A stretch of DNA of 64,000 nucleotides. Source: Taxillus chinensis (Eukaryota; Streptophyta; Magnoliopsida; Santalales; Loranthaceae). Shown piece after piece: positions 44,744 through 55,027 of the stretch (position 1 is the stretch's first letter; each line of letters starts with the position of its first letter). The notes under the pieces were generated by a model. The model did no database searches, was not told the origin of the DNA, and worked only from the letters and a program-made list of their open reading frames with translations. The DNA is taken from NCBI GenBank assembly GCA_023512835.1, contig CM042088.1, positions 16,048,986 through 16,112,985 on the forward strand, in the 5' to 3' direction. A program made the translations under genes and the position numbers.

Positions 44744-47700
44744 TTACATGTTGGCTTTCCTTTCCCATCTTTCCTTGGTGTCAAGCCTACCAATCAAAAA
44801 TCCAAGACAATGAACATGAGAGGGGCCAAAAAAACATGATATATAATCAATAGATCTAGCATTAACATTTAAGCAGCATCATAAAGGATAGTATAATCAT
44901 AAGAATGAATTTTATTATTTAATAATTTAGATAAAAGTTTGAATTCAAAAGCAAGATGACTTTTTACTTTGTACCAAAGTGAGGTGCTTTTTAAATCCGA
45001 GTCTTGCAAAGTCGGGGTTAATTATATAGAGTAAATAGAAAATGACTTTCAAATCACAAATTCACATCTACAAGCTTCGGAAACATACGCTTGAGTCACA
45101 AGTTCAAGCATAGATATTTTAATTGTAAGTTCAAAGGAATATTAGATATTCCAGTACACTCAACCTGAATCAAATTTCGTAAGATTTGGATTCCAAAAAA
45201 TACCCTATTTCCAAAACGAAGTAAAAAGCTTTTCACTTTCACTTTCCAACATTTCAATTATATTATTAAATTAAAAAATTTCCAATAAGACTGGTCAAAA
45301 AGAATTTTATATGTGATTATAACAATGCAGCCAACATTGACTTTTGAGGTGCATCATAAAAATTAAAAGTTTTAACATGTGCTAAATATAATCAAGGCAT
45401 TTATTTATATTCATTTACAAAAATGTGAGCATATATGTATATATTTAACTTCAATTCACATACAAAATTACTAGTTTTGGAAAGCCAATCATACCCCCAG
45501 TGTAACTTCTTGGGCTGCTTCTTTGCAAGATACGTTGTGGTTGTGTTTGGAGGCTGAGAGGAATTAGCAGTGAGACTTTGGCTATCTAAATTTGAAATGC
45601 TAGTAGAATCCCCCGTTGTTACACTGCAATTTTCAGCTTTGTAGTCTTTTCTACACTGATCCTTCAAATGAGACTTTCCAATTGCATATTTCTTCCCTAC
45701 AAATAATTTCAATTGGTGACAAAACCTCCCCATTGAATAAGCATATATTTTAAATAGACCGGCTCAGCACAGTAGGAACCTTTTGATTTCTTTTGAATCC
45801 TTGATTTCAACTGTAAGCGCCTTTTGTGCAGCTCCTATTATGCAGAGGAAGAAAAAAAAATTCTCGAACATATGGGGCCAAAAAATGAAGCAAATTGCAT
45901 CAAGTAACATAAAAGCTTCAGAAACAAATAATCATAACAAAATGTCATACATAAATTTTCGGAAACAAATTGCCCAGACTAGTTTCTTACTCATGTCCAC
46001 ACAAACTATCTCCAGTATCATCCTTGATACTTCAAAATCAAAACTAAACCAGGATTCAGTGCCCTGGTATATGAAAGAGGAATTCCCTTTACATATACAG
46101 GATTATCATGAACTTTGTGAAAGGAATTATTCAGTATAGATTTTGGCAATTCTTTTACCCTTTTCAAAAACAAACTCACATGATGGGATCACACCAAATC
46201 AAATGACTGAATTTGTAACTGAATATCAGTCATGAAAGGGAAATAGTTTGAATTTGATGACTGAATTATCAAAATTGAATAAATATATTATTCAATTTTT
46301 GGCACAGGAAAGTCCAAACAAAATATAGAATGGAGACTAAAATAGCATTGTTTCTAACCCCCACAAAAAAACGAAGTCAGAACAGTTCATGAGAACATCA
46401 GGGATGAGGAATACAGAATACAATCATCAAGTAGAAAAAACAATACTTGAAATTCAGAAAGTTATGTTGAGCAATGCTTGGAGACTTCAAATTTGGGAAT
46501 AGAGCAGGTGTTGAAGTGATTGCTGCTCCTCTCCTTTTAGCTCCCTCCATTCTTTAACTTATTTTCTTTGATTGTTTGATTGTTTTCTGCAGTGAAGCCA
46601 CATGGCATGGCACTGAGCCATCGCTTAGTCAACTATATGGGCCAAAGTTTCTTTTTTGTTTTTTTTTTTTTTGCGAGCAGTTTTAGTAAGCTGCCCATAG
46701 TCATGGTCCATCCAGAAATTGTAGGTCGTGGTCATGAGATTGTTACTTTAAATGTAGGTTAATTTTAATATATAAAAATTGAGAAATTTTGCACCATGAA
46801 AAGATGAAACTTTTTAATCAAAAGAATACATGACTACTGACAAAGCAACACAACTGAAACCATTTGCTAAAATACAAAACTCTTGTCTAAGTTAAAGCCG
46901 TCTGAATCTCCAAAGTTGTATGGTTCCAATGCAGTACCCTCAACAACTCAACTCAATGAAGATGTTGTCCCAGGTGTCCTGATATGTTCCTTCCAAATCA
47001 CTCAACTTAGGCTTGCAGGTAGTGCCCATCCTCTTGCTCAGGCTCAGACACAAAGCAATAGTGTCGTCTCCTATCTCGAGCATGTTTACACATCACACAA
47101 TAATTGGCTATGGATGATATGAAGTTTGGATTTGAGCTATCAGGATTAAATTTAGAAAAGGCAATCTAATGGTTAAGGTTGTGCAAATTAATCTTAGTCA
47201 ATTACTGAATTCATTTCATATATACAAATTTCAAATATATGTTATTGAATGCAGTGATAAACCTATCACATACAACGTCCTTACTCAAACCATACAAAAC
47301 TGGGTGCTCATTTTGAGTTGTTGTATGTTCATTTTGCGCTCTTCTTGCATTCTTTCTCTTTTAATAAAATTTCCTACTTATAAAAAAAAACATTTACTTA
47401 GCATCATACTATGTAAGCTCAATAATCCTAACTAAAGTCTCCAATGTCTATAATTCTTCAAATATAGTTTTTTAAGAATATTCAATAATTGAGAGAAACA
47501 AGCGCAATGCAATTGATTCAATTTTTGGGTCCCTCGGATAATCCAAGTAAAATATGGAAAGTTGGGATTGCGGGGCTTTAAAAAAAAACTATATGATGGA
47601 AATAGCATTATTACCAATAACAACAACAACAAAAAGACAAGAAAAAACACAAAACAAAACAAAACAAACAAAAACAAAACAACCAGGTAGACCCAAAAAA

Positions 47701-47913
47701 AAAATAGAACATTGGGTCTGAGTCATGAAATGTGCAGACAGAAGAAAACAGTACTTGAAATTTGGAAATCTGATGCTGAGTTACGCCCGGACGGTTGAAA
47801 TTGTGGTGTAGAGAGGGTGTTGATGCGAGCACTGCTTCCCTCCTTTCGTCTTCCTCCATTCTTCTTCTTCGACTTCTTTTATACTTGTGATCGGTTGATT
47901 CTCGTTCTTCCAT
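44744..47913 (-). CDS. Four-exon host gene for a small conserved plant protein (152 aa)
   Basis: The exons, on the minus strand, are 47913-47755 (159 bp), 45834-45780 (55 bp), 45696-45495 (202 bp) and 44786-44744 (43 bp, stop at 44746-44744). All three introns have GT...AG ends and the joined length is 459 bp in frame. Exon 1 has the basic start MEERESTDHK...RRRRMEEDERRE, then VLASTPSLHHNFN and TQHQISKFQ. Exon 2 gives ELHKRRLQLKSRIQKKSK. Exon 3 is Ser/Thr-rich and ends KKQPKKLHWG. Exon 4 encodes LDTKERWERKANM and a stop. The ELHKRRLQ block and the LHWGLDTKERWERKANM terminus are features I associate with an uncharacterised plant family. The second Met (47859) may be the true start, since a duplicated exon starts there. 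The small, Lys/Arg-rich protein is probably nuclear or RNA-associated by composition only. The first intron is 1.9 kb. Confidence 0.8.
46447..46550 (-). pseudogene. Decayed duplicate of exon 1 inside intron 1
   Basis: From ATG at 46550-46548 the frame reads MEGAKRRGAAITSTPALFPN, then LKSPSIAQHNF, paralogous to MEEDERREAVLASTPSLHHN in exon 1. It ends at a GTATTG donor-like site (46446-46441) corresponding to the GTACTG donor of exon 1. It is 104 bp where the equivalent part of exon 1 is 105 bp, so splicing to exon 2 would be out of frame. Flanking similarity (46290-46690 with 47510-48050, including 'gccacatggcatggcactgagccatcg') shows that a block of about 450-550 bp was duplicated. Confidence 0.7.
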
Positions 47914-49064
47914 CTAATCGGAGCGCCCTAAAATTCATTACCGTGTAAGAATCTTGAAAGACTATTGTACCCCTGGCCATGTCTGCTACGTGGCATGGCA
48001 TTGAGCCATCGGTTTTTTATTTTTTATTTTCCGAACAGTTCCAGTAGGCCGACCAATAACGTAAAATACAATATTGGGAGGGATCGGGATTCCATATGTA
48101 TGGAGATCACTACGCAGTGAGTCACCGTTATATCATGCCAAGTTTTCCGCCTGATTCGAAGCGCTAACAAGTTTTTCGGCTGACTAATATAACAATTGTC
48201 ATATCAATAAAATATTTAAATAGATAGAAAGAGAGCAGGAGAGATACGAATGTGTTTGAAACGGAGCATTTAGACCGGAGAACATAAAATATGGCATAAA
48301 ATTTAAATTTAGAGACGAAAAAGTACGTTTTTTTTGGAAATCCGAGAGCGGCAGCTCCTTACGGGTTTTTACGGGCTTTAGACATTGTAGCTTTCATCGA
48401 TACTTATAAATTAAAAAATATGCCTAAATTGGACTATCGTGCATAAAGTTATGATTATTTGAAGTTTTGTCGGAAATTACGGTTGATGAAATCTAGAAAC
48501 TCGTAGATTTAGCGGTTGGAGAGATGATCGAGGTTTACTCGATGCCGCGAGGCGTGCTTGAGGCCTATTCAATGCTCAAGACCTACTCGAGCCTCAGGTT
48601 CGAGCAGGATGGCTCGAGAAGCATGCTTCGGCGCATGTGCTCGAGCCCATGCTCGATGCCTTCTCGAGCGTGAGGCTCAAGTAGGGGCTCGAGCCTCAAG
48701 CTCGAGCACACCTCGAGCATGGCTTGAGAAAGCCTCGAGTAGGGTGGCTCGAGCACATATGCTCGAGCCTCTACTTGACGCTTGCTAGAGTTTGAGGCTC
48801 AGCGAGCCTCGAGCATATGTGTTCGAGCCCCTGCTCTCGAGCGATGATTCGAGAGCGCGCCGAATCGTGAAAAAAAATGTCGATGTGGCTTATTTCACAT
48901 CGATCGGAGATGCAAAGATGACGTAATGCGGTTATACCTAACATTGCTCCGAATATTATGTGTGAATGAGCTTTCGTTTTGTATCACATCAATAGATCAT
49001 TAACGTAAAGTTCATCTCCCTCTTGCCCTCATCCTACCTTGATCTCATAAATCACTCTACCCAA
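47914..49064. other. Upstream region of the four-exon gene, then repeat-rich DNA
   Basis: The first 150 bases probably hold the promoter of the minus-strand gene. The part from about 48060 to 49064 has LTR-like character ('gaagttttgtcggaaattacgg') and a block rich in CTCGAG palindromes (48536-48860). No coding frame is convincing. Confidence 0.4.
48536..48860. repeat. CTCGAG-rich imperfect repeat
   Basis: More than ten CTCGAG or near-CTCGAG sites occur within 325 bases, in words such as 'gctcgagcc', 'ctcgagcat' and 'catatgctcgagcc'. The whole tract is built from short palindromic words, so it can pair with itself in many ways. The open frame 48558-48788 is a result of the repeated composition. 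Confidence 0.7.
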
Positions 49065-51563
49065 TGTTGGACCCCATTTTATCCGAGTAAAACATACTAA
49101 CCCCATTTTATATATATCCTCTGCCCAGGGCATATTTTTGTTGAATAGGTCAAGAAAAATCCTCACTACCAAGGAATTAGTCCTAGGTTTGAAGTTGATA
49201 TTAAATCAATTTGCGCAAAATGGATACACTATGACATGAAGAGAAAAACCCAAAATTGAGAACCATTGCTACAAGATACCTGAAGTTCCCCAAGGCCGAT
49301 ACCATATGATATAGGAAGAAATTTGGAGACTAATGCACTTGACCATGCTCAATTCCGACTTAAAACGAAGAAGTTATGGCCAAAATAATTTTCGTCGGAA
49401 AAAGTCAAACTTGCCAAAAGACAGTCAATGCCCCTAGTCAAACTGCCCAAAAATGTGACCATGTGAGATTCTACAAAATGACTATTTAGGAGAATACAGG
49501 GCTTCCCAAACTATCCCCAAAAGTTAGTCCATTTTGGCATTTTGGGTGAGGGTAAAAGGGTAATTAAAAGTAAAAAAATAGGCTTGAAGACTTGAAGGCC
49601 CGAAGTCTTCGACCATCGACCCATTGACATTCGAGTCTTCGGCGGACCTCCGAGTCTTCGACCTTCGAACCTGACCCGTAGTCTTCGATCTTCGAGTCTT
49701 AACCACCGACCTCTCGACTTTCAACCCTTCGACCCTTTGACCTCCGACTTGTTAACTGTTGACCTTCTACCCGTTGACTGCTGACCTTCTACCCTATCAA
49801 CACTTCGACTCTTTTAACCTTTGACCCTCACTGTTTGGCCTTATATGCACGGGCTCTTTCCTGTGCAGTCACGTGGCGCGTTTTTATTAGCTGGCCGATT
49901 ATCAGATATGCTTTTCAACGCTTGCCAATCACATGTGCTCACATAAAAAAAAGGCAATTATAAGTCGTCAGTCCACCTGACAGAAGATGACATCTAGAAA
50001 TAAAAAATGCTGGCATTAATAATACAGTAATAATGGGCTACGTCCAATGGCATTAAAAGGGAGTCCTTCCCCTCACACACAAAAAAGAGGAGTGAACACC
50101 TAGAGAGGGCCTAGATTATGCCCATAAAAATCCTCTAACCCTAAAAAAAACTGCTGATATTCTCTATAATTTTGCCTAGCTTCCTCATTCAAAAACACAC
50201 AAAATCCACCTCTTTCTTTTCTTTTTCATTCATATATCTATACACACACTCTCTTCCATCAAAAATCCAAAATTGCTGAAACTCTTTTCCAGTTCTATTT
50301 TCTTTTTTTTCTTATATTTCCAGCCAACACAAAAATCATTTTCCCTTCTTCAACAAATCATTTTCCCTAGTTCCATCCCTTATAGATTGTGAAGCAAAAA
50401 AATATAGAAAAGAGAAAGTAGCCAAAAAAAAAAGAGCAAAACCAAAAAAAAAAAAAAAAATAGGTTTATTTACAAATTTGGCCAGCAATGCACAGTTTTT
50501 GGCCGCGTTCATACCAATCGATCTTGGAGCCTTGCCTTCCCACCAACGTTGCCGCTACTGGAAGCCCAAGCTAAAGTCGGTTTATTTTATATATATATAT
50601 ATTTATTGTTGTCTTAATTTCTTCCTATATAATTGTTTGTGTTATGTTATTTTTCCATTTTATATTTGTGTTGTTTTTTGTCGTGTTAACACATGATTTT
50701 AATTTGTAATAACAAGTAGAAGAAAGGGTAAAGCAAAAAAAAAAGGAGCAAAGAGGAAAAAAAGATAGGAAGTATGTCAAAAAAAAAAAAAAACAAAGAA
50801 AAGAAAGAGGGGAGTGAGTTTGTAATTTTATGTGTGGATGTCACACTCACACATATAACTTTTATGTTGATATGTGTTTGTTTTTAATTTTTCATTAGCT
50901 AAAACAATAATAAAAAAACAAACATAAAAACAACATAAAAACACAAACATGTGTTAGTTATTTGTTTAAAACCTTTCAAATAAAAAAAGAAGAAAACAAA
51001 ACAAAACAAAACAAAATAACAACGTTTTCAAAACAAAAAAAATATTTTCAACACAAAAAAAAGAACAAAAACAAAAAAGCTTTCCCAAAAGAGGTTATTT
51101 TAAAATCACTAGGATCCCTTTGTAAAACCTTAGACTCTTAAGTAAATTGGATTTCATTTCCCACTTCAAACTTAGAAGTAAAAAAGGAAAAAATCAAGAC
51201 CTTTAGGATCCCCTTTAGCAACTTAGGGTAAATTGACTTTAATCCTAACTTTGACAAATAACTTAACGAAACAAAAGGCATAAAATTTTTGGGAAACCAA
51301 TCAAACTCATACAAGCAAGTAAAAACAAACAGAAACCTCCTAATCTTAAGATAGATACCGAAAGAGCGTTGTAGGGGTGCTAATCCTTCTCTACATGTAA
51401 TCAACTCCCCAAGTCTTCTCTAGTAACGTAGACCGCATCTTAACTACTCAAGGTAAAAGGTATCCAACTGTACCAAAAAAATAGTTGGTGGCAACTCTAT
51501 TTCTAACCATTGGTTTCGGTTGAGCCCACCCCAAACAAGCCCAGATGAAAACCGGTGATGATG
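49065..51563 (+). repeat. Solo LTR of a Tat-type element (about 2.5 kb)
   Basis: It starts TGTTGGACCCCATTTTATCC, close to the start of the LTR at 1981. It contains 'cgaagaagttatggcc' at about 49368-49384 as in other Tat-type LTRs. It ends with the U5 block ('atagttggtggcaactc', then 'gatgaaaaccggtgatgatg'). The last bases ATG replace the usual ACA. Flanks are cccaa (49060-49064) and cccta (51564-51568), a 4-of-5 target duplication. No internal region is attached. A TCGA-rich tract lies at 49583-49830. Confidence 0.65.
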
Positions 51564-51597
51564 CCCTATATCTCACTCTGCTCCTCCCCAGTCATCC

Positions 51598-51703
51598 TGT
51601 AGATCCCAAAGTGAGTCTAGAGGGGGGTGAATAGACTTTCTTCGCTGCGGAAGCTAGATTGTTGGCTGGTTTTGGATTTGTCTATGGATGACTATGTGGA
51701 AGG
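51598..51703 (-). repeat. Terminal 100 bp of a copia LTR (family B)
   Basis: This stretch repeats 52676-52775 ('tcccaaagtgagtctagagg', 'ggtgaatagactttcttcgc', 'tctatggatgacta'). On the minus strand it is the last part of the B-family LTR, ending GGGATCTACA. It is joined at 51704 directly to gag sequence, so a deletion removed the rest of gag, all of pol and most of the 3' LTR. Confidence 0.7.
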
Positions 51704-52617
51704 CAACAGACTTCTCCTTTTTCAGCTTCATCTTCTTCCTCTTCTGAAGATGGTTTACTTGGTTTAGCGGCGGCCTTAAAGGTAACAGACTTCTCCTTTT
51801 TCTTGGAAGGATTCTCAAATGCCTCAAGTTCTTCCTTTTGCATTTCGAACGTCTTGAGGTCCCCCGTATAATGCTTCCAAGGCACGGGTTTTCTATTACT
51901 TCACCGACGGATGGCCGATGTCTTTATCGAAGTCTCAAGGGTAGAGATCTCGAAAACTTGTCATTCTTGTCCTTCGAGAGATCTCAACATTGTAAGTCTT
52001 CATCCGTTAAATTAGACCTATGAACCTTTTATAGATACTATCCAATGACTCCTTTGGTTCACATCTCGAAGACTTCATACTCCTGCTTGAGCATGGAGAT
52101 CTTGTTATCTTGTATTTGCTTATCTCCCTCGTAGATGAGACATAGCTTGTCCCATACCTCCTTCGCTGTCTCTAGGTCTTGCACATCCATGAACATGTCA
52201 TCATCGAGCGTAGAGAAAAGTATGGCTTTTGCCTTGAATCCAAGTTTTACTTTCCTCTGCTCCACCTTAGACCAACTGTCTGGGTCCTTCGTCATTAACC
52301 GACCTCTCTGCATACTCTTTTGGGGTGAAAGGTCCGTTCTTTATTGTTTCCCAGAGATAGGTGTCGAGCATGTCTACGTGTGCTCTTATTCTCGCTTTCC
52401 ATTTGGAAAAGCATGCGGGTGTGCACATAGGTACTTGGGAGGATGAGCCAGGCAGAACGTCATAGAAGTCTTCTTGTTCTTCCTTGTTGCTGCTGGTACT
52501 CAGTTCTTCCTGCTCCTGGTCTCCAGTCACTCCTTCTTCTGGAGCACGACTGGCTTCAAGTTCCTCAAAAGGAACTGGAGCTTGCTCGGGAGCTAGAGCT
52601 GCACTGCTGGAATCCAT
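51704..52617 (-). pseudogene. Copia gag (family B), frameshifted and truncated
   Basis: The ATG at 52617 (MDSSSAALAPEQAP) lies 36 bases from the primer-binding site. An acidic N-terminus is followed by PACFSKWKARIRAHVDMLDT and, after a frame change near 52290, LMTKDPDSWSKVEQRKVKLG. Then come KAKAILFSTLDDDMFMDVQD and TAKEVWDKLCLIYEGDKQI (the UBN2/gag-polypeptide domain). After another break come EPKESLDSIYKRF and, near 51880-51710, FEMQKEELEAFENPSKKKEK with an acidic tail. The zinc knuckle is missing because the frame runs into the LTR remnant at 51703. Confidence 0.7.
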
Positions 52618-52652
52618 GTCGGCTATTTAGGGATCTCTACGGAGTTATAGAA

Positions 52653-52666
52653 CTGCTCTGATACCA
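52653..52666 (-). promoter_or_regulatory. Primer-binding site (initiator Met tRNA), family B
   Basis: On the minus strand it reads TGGTATCAGAGCAG, the canonical copia primer-binding site, two bases from the LTR end. It shows that the LTR at 52669-54619 also functions as the 5' LTR of the truncated gag unit to its left. Confidence 0.85.
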
Positions 52667-52668
52667 AT

Positions 52669-54619
52669 TATAAGTCCCAAAGTGAGTCTGGAGGGGCGGT
52701 GAATAGACTTTCTTCGCCTATGGAAGCTAGATCGTTAGCGGCTTTGGAATTGTCTATGGATGACTACGTGGAAGTATTGATGGAGAAGACGACAGTAGTA
52801 ATGTGAGTGATGTGAGACGTAATTAACTATCAGACAAATCTAAACAGATATCAGATATGATAGGAATGCTCGGAGATAGTTTTTATTGTGGGAAACAACA
52901 CAGAGAAGAGACTCAATGATCGTGTTGGATCTTGGATAAACAAGAAAGTATTCTAGATCGAATGGTTTGATCTTGATCTTAGTTCAACGCGGCGCATAGC
53001 ACTTCCTAGTTTGTTCTCTCTTTTAGAGTCTCTCTCTCTTGCGTTGGAACTCTTGATTGAATTCTGCAAAAGATATTTTCTTAATGTGTGTCAGAATCCT
53101 TTATCTTGTGTTCTGTGTTTTCCACGCTTTCAGAGAAAGAAACTAACTCATCTTTTTGTCATTTCGTGTGAGAGAGATATATATTTTTAAGGTTAGATTG
53201 CTGTGCGCCTAGTTGTCCATCCAACAGACTGACTTCCCGCCATTGGATATGCGGGATGTCAGGGGATGTGTTGATCTGCTCTGATTTGCAGATTTGTTGC
53301 CCATGCTACGCAGTTGCATGCCCATACTTGCGCATTCGATCTTGGCCGTTCATCCGTGGAGAGTGGTTGATTGCAATTAATGCGGCATTAATTGCACTCC
53401 AGCTGCTCTGGACGGCGCAGGTTCACTGTACAAACCCTAGTTGAAGATATCGCAAAGTGAATATGCTTAGGGTTGTAAGTATGCTTTGAAGGTGAGTGCC
53501 TCGTAGGTTTGGTGACTCGAAGGTTTCAGTTTGAGCTTATCAAAGTTGCGAAAGTTTGCTTTAGGCTTTACATTGTTGATATCTGCGAGTCTATGACTCA
53601 CACATCTTCGAGTCTTTGAGGCTAGAGTTCAAGTTAGATTAAGTCTCTTGTGGCACTCTATTAACTGTGAGTCTACGACTCTACGTGTCTGCGAATTTCC
53701 TAATGGCTCTTAGAGTGACTTCTTCGTAGTGTGCCTAATCTATCCGTTGTTACAGCTGCAAGTTTATGACCCTAGCTCTACGGATCTACGACCTTCGGGT
53801 TTCTCAGTTTATTTTATTTGACTAAGAGGCTCTTCGACTCTGTGAGTCTTCAACCTTGAAAATCTTCGACTCTACGAGTCTTAGACTTTACATTTCTTCC
53901 TTGGCCTTTCGCAGTTGGTTATGCTCTGAGATTATTTTACGAGTCTTCGACTCTACGGCTACGACCCTTTAGCTGCAACTCTCTGCCTTCAAGATCTTCG
54001 AGTCTGTGATATGTTTGACAAGTTCTTTAACATACCTGTATCCCTTGAGTGTACGACTCTACGAACCTTGAGTCTATGACTCTATGACTTTCGAGTTACA
54101 GATTCATTTAAGTTAGTCAGTCTTGTTGGCTTCGACTCTTTAGCCTTCGACCTACGAGTCTGCGAGTCCCATTTTCTCAACAGGGTTTTAAGGCTGCGAC
54201 TCTACGACCCTTGAGTCTACGAGTCTAGCGGTACTTTAAGTTCTGTTAAGTGACATGAGTGCTCTAGGAACTCTACAGTTCTATAGGTTTCGAGTCTTTG
54301 AATTATTTAAGTTTGGTTACTGTTCTTTTATTCTTCGACTCTACGAGTCTCTGAATTGAATCGTCGCTTACAGTAATGCTCCCTTTCTCGTACTGTGACT
54401 CTACGACCTTCGACCTAGGATCTACGAGTCGCAATGTGTTCTGTCACAAATATGCTTCGAGTCTCCAGACCCTACGAGTCTACGAGCCTCTCGCCAATAT
54501 GTCCTGTGACAGTTTTACTTCTACGAACTACGACTCTCCGACCCTATAACCTTCGGATCTTCGAGTCTCCAGACTTAGAGTGTATTTTGGAAGCTTCATC
54601 AAATCCTATATTTCCAACA
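52669..54619 (-). repeat. LTR of copia family B, shared by two internal regions
   Basis: On the minus strand it begins TGTTGGAAATATAGG at 54619 and ends ...GGGACTTATA at 52669 (the other copy ends ...GGGATCTACA). A polypurine tract abuts its start and a primer-binding site follows its end, so it is at once the 3' LTR of element B and the 5' LTR of the gag remnant. The part from 53570 to 54600 is filled with words such as 'ctacgactctacgagtcttcgac'. Confidence 0.8.
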
Positions 54620-54629
54620 ATCCCCCCTA
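54620..54629 (-). promoter_or_regulatory. Polypurine tract of element B
   Basis: On the minus strand, TAGGGGGGAT directly precedes TGTTGG of the LTR. Confidence 0.8.
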
Positions 54630-55027
54630 TTTAATGTAAGCTGACAACGGGTGAAAAACATGAAGTCTGAGACTACGAGTTTGATGGGCAGTTTTGAGTT
54701 AACAGAACATATCTTTGCATATAAAAAATTTGAAGGAGACCAAAATTACGAAAATGCACACTCCTCTCCCCGTTGGCATGAAGGTGCGTTAGTCGCCTCC
54801 TGTCGAAGATAACTCCCCCTATGACCTTGCTCCCCCCGAGATATACTCCCCTTTCCGGGGGTGAGGAACAAGCACTAGAACACAAATCACATGGGAGCAA
54901 TGCAATAAAACATAGACCAGCAGCAGCAGAGCAAAGACATACACAAAAAGTAATCGAGATAAAGTAAGTACACAAAAAACACGAAAAGAGGAAGAAGCAG
55001 TGTACAATTAAAGAGAGTATAAGACAG

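Noticed and set aside
44553..44853. Plus-strand open frames overlapping the last exon of the four-exon gene
   Set aside because: No domain, low-complexity composition, and the minus-strand exon with proper splice acceptor and conserved terminus explains the region.
49060..51568. A complete element rather than a solo LTR
   Set aside because: No internal region, primer site or second LTR is present. Start, U5 end and the imperfect duplication support a solo LTR.
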